Below are positions 35,149 through 42,126 of a stretch of 64,000 nt of DNA, piece by piece. Under the pieces are notes generated by a model, which was not told the origin of the DNA, did not search any database, and saw only the letters and a program-made list of their open reading frames with translations. Every line of letters starts with the position of its first letter. Within the stretch, counting starts at the first letter, position 1. Made by a program: the position numbers and the translations under genes. Source of the DNA: Mesorhizobium tianshanense (lineage in GTDB: Bacteria > Pseudomonadota > Alphaproteobacteria > Rhizobiales > Rhizobiaceae); contig NZ_VLKT01000012.1 of assembly GCF_007830515.1 (NCBI RefSeq), positions 62,001 to 126,000 of the forward strand. The letters run 5' to 3'.

Positions 35149-36621
35149 CTATTTGGCGCCGATGGTCGCCTTGTAAAGTTCGAGCTGCTCGTCTTTGCCA
35201 ATCTCGTCGTTTAGCTCGTTCCAGCCTTCCTCGACGGCCTCGACGGTGGCTTCCTTGTCGATTTCGCCGGCGAGGAAGCGCGAGACCGCTTCGTCGAGCA
35301 CGACCTGCTGGTATTTCTGGTTCTGCGGGATGCGCAGGTCGAGGATCATGTTCGGGCTGCTCATGCTGTCGTTGATCGCGCCCAGATACACTTTGGCCTC
35401 GTCCTCGCTCATGTTGGCCTTCTTCCAAAGGTCGCTGTAGCTGAGCTGCGAGGTGCGATATGGGTTGAAGCCGGTGCCGCCGACGGTCACGTCGGCGTTC
35501 GACTGTGCCGGCTGCGTCATGAACGAGAAGTAGGCGTAGGCGGCGTCCTTTACCTTCGGATCGGCCGCCGCGTTGATGCCGCCGCCCCAGCCGCCAAAGG
35601 CGGCGAATGGTGCATGGTTCACGCCGTCGATCGCGTGCGGGCAGTTATCGGCCGTGCAGGCCTCGAGCTTGCCGGTGTCCCAGTTCAGGACCTCCTTGGA
35701 TCCGGGCATGATCGCCGCGCCCCATTTGCCCATCACCTTGGACTGGGCCGGATCGATCGAGATCGTGCCTACATCACCCCAGTCGAGGTTCAGCGCGCAG
35801 CGGCCGGAAGCGAAGAGCGGCCTTGTATCGCTGACATCGAGGTTTAGCTCGTCCGGCGGGCCGTATTTGGTCGATTCAGACAGGAAGTCGAGCGCCTTGC
35901 GGAAGGCGTCGTTGTTGACGAGCGGCGTCATGTCCTTGGTGTTGAAGAAGGTGCCCTGGCTGGTTCCCTTGGACTGGGTCATCGAGCCGACCACATCGGT
36001 GACGAACCAATAGCTCTGCGCGTTGCGCTTCTTGGCGATGCACGAGCCGAAATCCGGCGTGCCATCGCCGCTCATGTCCTTGCCATGCGTGGCCTTGGCG
36101 ACCTCGAGATACTCGTCCCAGGTTTTCGGCACCGCCAGGCCGGCCGCTTCCAGCACGTCCTTGCGGTAGTACATCATGTGGAAGTCGCCATCGAGCGTGA
36201 TCATGTAGGTCTTGCCGCTGTACTTCTCGGAGAAGTCCCGGAAGAACGCGCCCACATCGTCCTGCTGGATGTCCTTGTCGGCCTCGATCCGCGGCGTCAG
36301 GTCCTCGAGGTAGCCGCCGGCAATGTAGTCGACCATCCATTGTGGGGCGAATACGCCGGCGTCGACCGAGTTGGTGCCGCTCGCCCAGTCGGTGAGAATC
36401 TTTTGATAGAGATCCGAGAAGGGCACCGCGATGACATTGATCTTGGCGCCGGTGAGCGCTTCGAACTCGGGCGCGCGCCTCTGTAGCGGCTCCTGAATCG
36501 CACCGGTCTGGGTAATGACGTTCACCGTAACGCCCGCAAACGGCTTGTCCTGCGCAAAGGCAGGTGCGCCAACCAGCGCGGAAAAGGCCGAAACGCCGGC
36601 CAGAAAGACCCCAATTCTCAT
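35149..36621 (-). CDS. Sugar ABC transporter substrate-binding protein
   Basis: A 490-residue periplasmic binding protein (SBP_bac_1 family) with signal peptide MRIGVFLAGVSAFSALVGAP-AFA and ribosome site GGGAGGAAG. Family features are QTGAIQEPLQRRAPEFEALTG, the ATHGKDMSGDGTPDFG stretch and the C-terminal WNELNDEIGKDEQLELYKA. It is longer than maltose-type proteins (about 420), fitting a larger or unusual glycoside-type family. Four cysteines in two close pairs around residues 255 and 345 may form disulphides; I have not placed them exactly. It is the first transporter gene after hxlAB and the kinase remnant. Confidence 0.9.
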   Translation of the reverse strand: MRIGVFLAGVSAFSALVGAPAFAQDKPFAGVTVNVITQTGAIQEPLQRRAPEFEALTGAKINVIAVPFSDLYQKILTDWASGTNSVDAGVFAPQWMVDYIAGGYLEDLTPRIEADKDIQQDDVGAFFRDFSEKYSGKTYMITLDGDFHMMYYRKDVLEAAGLAVPKTWDEYLEVAKATHGKDMSGDGTPDFGSCIAKKRNAQSYWFVTDVVGSMTQSKGTSQGTFFNTKDMTPLVNNDAFRKALDFLSESTKYGPPDELNLDVSDTRPLFASGRCALNLDWGDVGTISIDPAQSKVMGKWGAAIMPGSKEVLNWDTGKLEACTADNCPHAIDGVNHAPFAAFGGWGGGINAAADPKVKDAAYAYFSFMTQPAQSNADVTVGGTGFNPYRTSQLSYSDLWKKANMSEDEAKVYLGAINDSMSSPNMILDLRIPQNQKYQQVVLDEAVSRFLAGEIDKEATVEAVEEGWNELNDEIGKDEQLELYKATIGAK

Positions 36622-36798
36622 CAGACTTCCTCCCATATTGACCGGGACTTGTTCCTGCGAACCAGGCCGCCGGTATCTCCCCGTCGGTTGCCGTCGCCGG
36701 AGCACGGCACCAACGCTCCTCAAGCACAATATCGGCATCGCGCGGCGAGTCCAGTGCCTTGCCGCAACGGAAGGTGAGGTACCCAGCGGGATTCCCGG
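36622..36798. other. Spacer before sugar-binding protein gene
   Basis: Together with the kinase remnant this forms a 308-bp stretch without an intact gene. Apart from the ribosome site GGGAGGAAG just before ATG 36621 I see no palindrome or promoter box that stands out; an internal promoter for the transporter genes could lie here. Confidence 0.4.
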
Positions 36799-36924
36799 CT
36801 AATGCATATCGCCCAAAAGCGCGCAGCGGTTAGAGCGCGCGCCGCCAGGAAACCGCTCCGTCTTGCCCGGGGTAAATTCCACCGCATCAACAATCCCGTC
36901 ACCGATGCTCACCACCGTCGGCAT
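36799..36924 (-). pseudogene. Remnant of a PfkB-family sugar kinase (N-terminus only)
   Basis: Five bases after the hxlB stop an ATG opens a 41-codon frame whose first 30 residues read PTVVSIGDGIVDAVEFTPG then FPGGA, the typical first strand and sugar-binding PGGA motif of PfkB-family kinases. After that the similarity fades (RSNRCALLGDMH, where N-x-A-x-x-L-x-x-L-G would be expected) and a stop follows. About 270 residues of a normal kinase are missing. It suggests that the operon once had hxlA-hxlB-kinase order and lost the kinase by deletion. Confidence 0.45.
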
Positions 36925-36929
36925 GGGCC

Positions 36930-37478
36930 TCACTGCAAGTTGGTGTGGCGGTGCAACATCAGCCTGTGCGCTTCGGGTATCTGCTGCGCCAAGCCGAGCA
37001 CGACGCTGTCGAGCAGGATAAGGCAGGATTGCTCGAATAGGCTCCCGCCAAACTGTTTCGATCCCTCGACAGGGACATGCAGCGTGACATCGGCAATGCC
37101 GGCCAAGGTCCCGGCTGGCTTGTGCGTCAGCGTAACGACCTTGGCGCCCTCCGCCTTGGCGATGCGGGCAAAGCCCGTGCTGACCGGCGTCTCTCCAGAG
37201 CCGGAGATGATCAGCAGCGCGTCGCCCCTGCGGATCGATGGCGCCGATACCTCGCCGACGAAATGCACCGTTCGGCCAAGATGCATGAAGCGCATCGCAC
37301 CCATCTGGGCGACAAGGCCGGAGCGCCCCTGCCCGGAAAAGAACCATCGTTGATCGGGATCATCGAATGCCTGCACCAGCCTCGCAAAGGCGTCGGCGTC
37401 GATCCGGCCAAGAAGGTCGGCTATCTCCTGTCCCACGGCCAGCCACGGCCTGGATTGGGCAATCTGTCGCGAATCCAT
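36930..37478 (-). CDS. hxlB: 6-phospho-3-hexuloisomerase
   Basis: A 182-residue SIS-domain isomerase that interconverts D-arabino-3-hexulose 6-phosphate and fructose 6-phosphate. Diagnostic segments are SGQGRSGLVAQMGAMRFMHL (48-67), the following TVHFVGE and ISGSGETP (91-98). Length fits the family (about 180). Its start codon lies inside the end of hxlA (58-bp overlap), so the two are translationally coupled. In methylotrophs the pair fixes formaldehyde; in archaea it runs backwards to make ribulose 5-phosphate. Here it sits in a sugar-import operon. Confidence 0.9.
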   Translation of the reverse strand: MDSRQIAQSRPWLAVGQEIADLLGRIDADAFARLVQAFDDPDQRWFFSGQGRSGLVAQMGAMRFMHLGRTVHFVGEVSAPSIRRGDALLIISGSGETPVSTGFARIAKAEGAKVVTLTHKPAGTLAGIADVTLHVPVEGSKQFGGSLFEQSCLILLDSVVLGLAQQIPEAHRLMLHRHTNLQ

Positions 37479-38080
37479 CGTGCTATCTCTTTCGGGTTTG
37501 CGGATTCTGTAATGGCGCTGCCAACCACGAGGATTTCGGGTTCGACTGCGATCACCGCTTCCAGCGTGTCGGGGCCGATCCCGCCGGCGAGCGAAACCAG
37601 AAAGCCGCGATCGTGCATCTTTTTCACGGCGTCGATATGTGACGTGGAGGTGTTGCCGGCCAGCCGCGCATCGGTCGGCGAGTGGACAGCGACATAGCCG
37701 AAGCTTTCGGGGAAGACAGCATTCAAGGGAAGCAATTCCGCCTTGCCCGACTCGGTGATGGTGTCGACGATGACAGTCGCGCCGAAGGCAGCGGCACGTT
37801 TTCCTACCGCTTCATGCGTGGCTGACGAAGCACACGACAGGACAGTCATGAACGCGGCGCCAGCACCGAATACCATATCGGCCTCGAATTGGCCGCCGTC
37901 GACGGTTTTGGTATCAGCCAACACCATGACATCAGGGCAGAGCTCGCGCGCCGTGGTGATGGCAGAGAGGCCAAGACGTTTCAGCAACGGCGTGCCGATC
38001 TCGATAATGTCGGCAAACGCCTTCATCTGCGGGAGCAGGGCCAGGTGTTCAGGCTTGTCGAAGGCGACTTGGAGGAGCAA
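37421..38080 (-). CDS. hxlA: 3-hexulose-6-phosphate synthase
   Basis: A 219-residue barrel of the OMP-decarboxylase suprafamily. The shared catalytic set is present with family spacing: Asp8, Glu27, Asp56-x-Lys58-x-x-Asp61. Positions that separate hexulose-phosphate synthase from 3-keto-L-gulonate-6-phosphate decarboxylase all look synthase-like: Asp106 (Glu in the decarboxylase), Thr136 (not Arg), Ala165 in LAGGI (Thr in the decarboxylase) and Ala189 in VVGSAIT (Arg). The enzyme should join or release formaldehyde with ribulose 5-phosphate. The start is TTG 38080. It leads the leftward operon hxlA-hxlB-kinase remnant-ABC importer. Confidence 0.88.
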   Translation of the reverse strand: MLLQVAFDKPEHLALLPQMKAFADIIEIGTPLLKRLGLSAITTARELCPDVMVLADTKTVDGGQFEADMVFGAGAAFMTVLSCASSATHEAVGKRAAAFGATVIVDTITESGKAELLPLNAVFPESFGYVAVHSPTDARLAGNTSTSHIDAVKKMHDRGFLVSLAGGIGPDTLEAVIAVEPEILVVGSAITESANPKEIARWIRDRLPNPGRGWPWDRR

Positions 38081-38618
38081 GGCGGTTCTCTCGAATTGCT
38101 TCAGGCCGGTTATGGCGCATATCGAATGGACACGCGAGCGCTACCAAGTGGCCTTGGCCGAGATTCAGGCAGCAGGCTCTTCGCCACCACGCAGGGGCCG
38201 TCGCGAACGAACGGGATGTGAGGTAAAAGTCCGGGCGCGTGGAAGCCGACGCAGTCCGCCATCACAAACATCAGAAGCTCACGTGATCTGTACCATTGAT
38301 ACATAACTTGCGGCTCATGCTACCCACTTCGCGCTCGCAATTCAGAATTTCCAGATTATTTCGCCATATTTGAACGATTTTACGATTGACACCCAACTGT
38401 CAGTGTAGTGCTACTACAAAATTACCCCAAGGCGCCGGCCGCCGCAGATCAAATCCGGGAGGACACGTTTGCACACGGAACGGGCCTCGCGGCGTCACTT
38501 AAAACGCCGCTCGCGGTGCGGGCGCCATGATTAACGGCGCCAATTCCGCGATCGACTGTGGCTACATGATCGCCTGATCAGCGCCGACGCCAACAGCAAC
38601 GCAATATGAGGTAGCCCT
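38081..38618. other. Divergent promoter region of the sugar locus (538 bp)
   Basis: No convincing gene is seen. The right half is AT-rich (38321-38430) and contains TTGACA at 38386-38391 directly before the palindrome TGTAGTGCTACTACA. A short leftward frame (38110-38304, starting MYQWYRSRELL) has no recognisable similarity. Both arms of the locus must be expressed from here. Confidence 0.6.
38404..38418. promoter_or_regulatory. RpiR/HexR-type operator palindrome
   Basis: TGTAGT-GCT-ACTACA is a perfect inverted repeat with 6-bp arms. Operators of RpiR-family regulators such as HexR have the same form (TGTAAT-N3-ATTACA type). It lies 12 bp after a TTGACA box, so a bound repressor would cover the -10 region of a rightward promoter. 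The RpiR gene is four genes downstream in the same arm. Confidence 0.6.
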
Positions 38619-39260
38619 TTGACGAGACTGTTTGAACCCACGAGATGCCAGGTCGATCCGTCGACTGGTGCGATGGGAAATGCCACCGGCAGTTACCAGA
38701 AACGCTTCCTCGATCTGGACGGGCTCTATGCGGACGCCGCGGCCTTTGAAGCCATGCGCGCGACATGGGGCGAGCGCATCGTCTACGAGGTCTCCGAGTT
38801 CCGGCCAACCGAGCAGCCGGGCGATCTGATTTTCGGCGTCACGCGCATGGCGCCCGGCAAGGTCGGCGACGAGTATTTCATGACGCGCGGTCATATCCAC
38901 AAGCAGGCCGACCGGCCCGAGATCTACTATGGCCAGAAGGGGCACGGCCTCATGCTGATGGAATCGCCGGAGGGCGAGATCCGGATCCTGCCCGTCCACG
39001 CGCAGACCGTCTGTTACGTCCCCCCTTACTGGATCCACCGCTCGATCAATGTCGGGGAAGACGATCTGGTGATGCTGTTCTGCTACCCGGCCGATTCGGG
39101 GCAGGGCTACGAGATCATCGCAAGATCGGGAGGCATGCGCTCGCGCGTGGTCACCGGCGATGAAGGCTGGAAGGCAGTCGACAACCCGGATTGGCGGCCG
39201 CGTGACGCGAAGCTGATCTCCGCCCTCTATGCGCGACAATCCCGTACGGTGCCGGCATGA
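38619..39260 (+). CDS. Cupin-type glucose-6-phosphate isomerase
   Basis: A 213-residue protein of the archaeal-type cupin phosphoglucose isomerase family (PF06560-like). The metal-binding cupin motif TRGHIHKQADRPEIYYGQKG gives His, His, Glu, with a later His in CYVPPYWIHRSIN. It would interconvert glucose 6-phosphate and fructose 6-phosphate, although members of the family can take other phosphosugars. The start is TTG 38619 after a TGAGGT site. It overlaps the next gene by 4 bp. A second, normal pgi is expected elsewhere in the genome. Confidence 0.85.
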   Translation: MTRLFEPTRCQVDPSTGAMGNATGSYQKRFLDLDGLYADAAAFEAMRATWGERIVYEVSEFRPTEQPGDLIFGVTRMAPGKVGDEYFMTRGHIHKQADRPEIYYGQKGHGLMLMESPEGEIRILPVHAQTVCYVPPYWIHRSINVGEDDLVMLFCYPADSGQGYEIIARSGGMRSRVVTGDEGWKAVDNPDWRPRDAKLISALYARQSRTVPA

Positions 39261-40234
39261 AGGCTCCCCTCGAAATGGCTTCTTGCCGCTATCGGCCGGC
39301 CACCCAGCCGACATTCTATTTTATCGGCGTCACGACGACGAGCAGTTCGATCATGCGGGTTTTCCCTGCATGGGCGCGTCACCTCGGGCTGAAGGATGCG
39401 GTTCTCAAGGGCATCGACTTTCCGCTCCATGTCGATCCGGAGGCCTACCGTGAGGTCGTCTCCTTCATAAAATCCGATCCGCTGTCGCTTGGCGCGCTCG
39501 TCACCACGCACAAGATCGATCTCTTCAACGCAGCTCGCGACCTGTTCGACGTCATCGATCCGCACGCTCGCCTGATGCACGAGACCAGTTGCCTGTCGAA
39601 GCGCGACGGCAAACTGATCTGCCATGCCAAGGATCCGATCTCTTCTGGCCTTGCGATAGATGGTTTCATCCCGGCGGGATACTTCGCCGACACCGGCGCG
39701 GAAGTCCTGTCCATGGGTGCCGGCGGATCGACGATTGCGATCACCTGGCACCTGATGCGCAAGGAACGTGGCGCCGACATACCTTCGCGCATCATTGTCA
39801 CCAACCGTTCGCAGCCGCGTCTCGACGAAATCCAGCGCATCCACACAGACATGACGTCGACGGTCGAGATCGAGTATGTCCTGGCGGACCGACTCGAGAT
39901 CAATGACGAGACGTTGGCGACGCTGAAGCCAGGCTCGCTGGTGATCAACGCGACGGGACTTGGCAAGGACGCCCCGGGCTCGCCGATCACCGATGACGGC
40001 GTGTTCCCCAAGCGCGGCATCGCCTGGGATCTCAACTATCGCGGCGACCTGATCTTCCTCGACCAGGCAAGGCGGCAGCAGGCCCGGCAGCAGCTGCAGA
40101 CCGAGGACGGTTGGAAATATTTCCTGCATGGCTGGACGCAGGTGATCGCAGAAGTCTTCGACATCGCGATCCCGGTCTCGGGGCTGGATTTCGACGAGAT
40201 TTCGCGCATCGCCATCGAAGCGGCGAAAGGCTAA
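39257..40234 (+). CDS. Shikimate-dehydrogenase-family oxidoreductase, probably sugar-related
   Basis: A 325-residue protein with the two-domain shikimate dehydrogenase plan: FIGVTTTSSSIMRVFPAWA (in place of the GxPxxxSxSPxxHN motif), catalytic lysine in TTHK (Lys86), catalytic aspartate in HAKDP (Asp126), then the nucleotide loop GAGGSTIAI (154-162) and NRSQPRL, whose basic residues suggest NADP. The usual asparagine of the N-T-V motif that holds shikimate is replaced in HETSCL (109-114). It is about 50 residues longer than AroE. Position inside a sugar operon, overlapping the isomerase gene, argues for oxidation of a sugar or sugar acid rather than shikimate. Confidence 0.78.
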   Translation: MKAPLEMASCRYRPATQPTFYFIGVTTTSSSIMRVFPAWARHLGLKDAVLKGIDFPLHVDPEAYREVVSFIKSDPLSLGALVTTHKIDLFNAARDLFDVIDPHARLMHETSCLSKRDGKLICHAKDPISSGLAIDGFIPAGYFADTGAEVLSMGAGGSTIAITWHLMRKERGADIPSRIIVTNRSQPRLDEIQRIHTDMTSTVEIEYVLADRLEINDETLATLKPGSLVINATGLGKDAPGSPITDDGVFPKRGIAWDLNYRGDLIFLDQARRQQARQQLQTEDGWKYFLHGWTQVIAEVFDIAIPVSGLDFDEISRIAIEAAKG

Positions 40235-40238
40235 TGCC

Positions 40239-41120
40239 GTGGAACGCATTCTCGTCACGCCGCGCGCGCTTACCACGACGGCATTCGACGAACCGCTCGC
40301 CGCGCGCCTTGCCGCGTCGACGAAGGCTGGCGTCGCGCTGTACTGGCTCGGACAGGCCGGCTTCGTCATCGAGGCGCATGGCCGCCGGATCCTGATCGAT
40401 CCCTATCTCTCGGACAGTCTGGCGCAGAAGTACCGCGGCAAGCCGTTCTCGCACGAACGCCTCATGCCGGCATCGGTATCGATAGACGATCTCGGTCGCG
40501 TCGACCTTGTGCTCGTCACACATCAGCATACGGATCACATGGATCCGGCGACGCTGAATCCCATCGCCGCCGCGAACCCCGAATGCCGCTTCGTAGCACC
40601 ACGGGCAGCACTGAACGAAGCGATGAACCGCATCGGCGTGGGTGCGGAACGGATCATCGCCCTCGACGCCGGAGACAGCGTGCGGCCTCTGCCCGAATGC
40701 TCCGTCAGCGCGGTGCGGGCCGCCCATGAAACGCTGGAGCGCTCGCCCGAAGGCTGGCATCGATTTCTAGGCTATGTGTGCGATCTGGGCGGAACACGTT
40801 TGTACCACTCAGGCGACACTGTTCTCTTCGAGGGACTTGCCGAAGAGGTCGCGCCACTTCGCCCGTCCGTCGCGCTGCTGCCGGTAAACGGACGGCGCGC
40901 CGAACTGCTGAATGCAGGGATCCCCGGCAATCTGACGCTAGACGAAGCATGCGGGCTTGCCGCACGCATCGGATCTCAGGATCTCGTCGCGCACCACCAC
41001 GGCATGTTCGCATTTAATACGATTGATCCAGCCAGGATCGACGCCATGGCGGCGCGGGACGATTGCACGGTCCATGTCCATAGGGCACGAACGTCGGTCG
41101 AGTACCGACTGTCGAACTGA
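40239..41120 (+). CDS. UlaG-like metallo-beta-lactamase-fold hydrolase
   Basis: A 293-residue metallohydrolase. The metal motif THQHTDHMD is at residues 94-102, with further histidine and aspartate in AHHHG and SGDTVLFEG. Overall layout resembles UlaG, the L-ascorbate-6-phosphate lactonase, so lactone opening of a phosphorylated or free sugar acid is a reasonable proposal. The start is GTG 40239, 4 bp after the previous stop. An oxidation (upstream dehydrogenase) followed by lactone hydrolysis would be chemically coherent. Confidence 0.78.
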   Translation: MERILVTPRALTTTAFDEPLAARLAASTKAGVALYWLGQAGFVIEAHGRRILIDPYLSDSLAQKYRGKPFSHERLMPASVSIDDLGRVDLVLVTHQHTDHMDPATLNPIAAANPECRFVAPRAALNEAMNRIGVGAERIIALDAGDSVRPLPECSVSAVRAAHETLERSPEGWHRFLGYVCDLGGTRLYHSGDTVLFEGLAEEVAPLRPSVALLPVNGRRAELLNAGIPGNLTLDEACGLAARIGSQDLVAHHHGMFAFNTIDPARIDAMAARDDCTVHVHRARTSVEYRLSN

Positions 41121-41133
41121 GCCGAGGATCGCG

Positions 41134-42021
41134 ATGCCCCCCAAGCCACGACTTTCAAGTCCCGCGATCGGAAACATCCTGGAGGTCATCCGCACGAAGC
41201 GTGAGGAACTTCGCAAGTCCGATCGGAAGGTTTGTGAGCTTGTGCTTGCCGATCCCAAACGGGTGTTCAACGCCACGGTCGCCGAGACCGCTGAATGGGC
41301 GCAGGTCAGCCAACCAACCGTCATCCGCTTCTGTACGTCGATTGGCTGCCAGGGCTACCAGGATTTCAAGCTGCGGCTTGCCCAGAGCCTGGCGCTGGGC
41401 ACGCCGGCGACCCATTCGGTGATCCTCGACACCGACACGCCGGCCGGCGTCACGGAGAAGATCTTCGATTACGCGATCACCAGTCTCGATTGGGTGCGCC
41501 ACCATCTGGACCCCGAAGCGATCGACCGTGCCGTGAACATCCTCGAAAAGGCCAACCGCATAGAGTTTTTTGGCTTTGGCGCCTCCGGCATCGTGGCACG
41601 AGACGCGCAGCAGAAGTTTCCGCTGTTCGGCGTGCCATGCGGCGCGGAAACCGACGCCCACCAACAGATCATGGTGGTTTCAATGCTGAAGCGGGGCGAC
41701 GTGGTGGTGGTCATTTCCAACACGGGTGCCACACTATCCATCATCGAGACGGCGCGCCGCGCCCGCGACCGCGGTTGCCAGGTGATCGGCCTCGTCGGCA
41801 TGGAAGGGCCGCTGGTCGAATTCTGCGACGTTGTTTTACTGGCCGAAACGCTGGAGAATACGAACATCTATACGCCAACGATTTCGCGTATCGCCGCGCT
41901 GGCGATCATCGACATCCTGTCGACGGCGGTGGCGCTGCGCCGTGGGGCCGAGCACATCGAACTCTTCACCGGCATGAAGCGCAATCTGAGATACCTGCGG
42001 ACCACCACCGACAGGTTCTGA
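41134..42021 (+). CDS. RpiR-family transcriptional regulator (HTH plus SIS domain)
   Basis: A 295-residue regulator. Residues 10-85 form the RpiR helix-turn-helix (VAETAEWAQVSQPTVIRFCTSIG), and residues 110-270 a SIS domain (FFGFGASGIVARDAQQKF; VVISNTGATLSIIE) that binds a phosphosugar. ATG 41134 starts the family N-terminus 13 bp after the hydrolase stop; a longer frame upstream is rejected. It probably binds TGTAGTGCTACTACA at 38404-38418 and senses an intermediate of the local pathway. Confidence 0.92.
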   Translation: MPPKPRLSSPAIGNILEVIRTKREELRKSDRKVCELVLADPKRVFNATVAETAEWAQVSQPTVIRFCTSIGCQGYQDFKLRLAQSLALGTPATHSVILDTDTPAGVTEKIFDYAITSLDWVRHHLDPEAIDRAVNILEKANRIEFFGFGASGIVARDAQQKFPLFGVPCGAETDAHQQIMVVSMLKRGDVVVVISNTGATLSIIETARRARDRGCQVIGLVGMEGPLVEFCDVVLLAETLENTNIYTPTISRIAALAIIDILSTAVALRRGAEHIELFTGMKRNLRYLRTTTDRF

Positions 42022-42126
42022 CCGACAGACCGAGGATCACATGTTTGCTGCCCTCTCCCGCATCAGCCCGCCCTCCTCCCTGACAATGCGGTTCAGCTCG
42101 CTTGCCCATCCCAGGGCTCTGTCGAA

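Noticed and set aside
38110..38304. 64-codon minus-strand frame starting MYQWYRSRELL
   Set aside because: There is no recognisable motif, ribosome site or continuation; it sits in the divergent promoter region of the sugar locus.
42037..42125. Minus-strand tail ending NRIVREEGGLMRERAANM in the rpiR-xylB spacer
   Set aside because: It looks protein-like and could be the end of a lost gene, but it is only about 28 codons outside xylB and I could not name a family.
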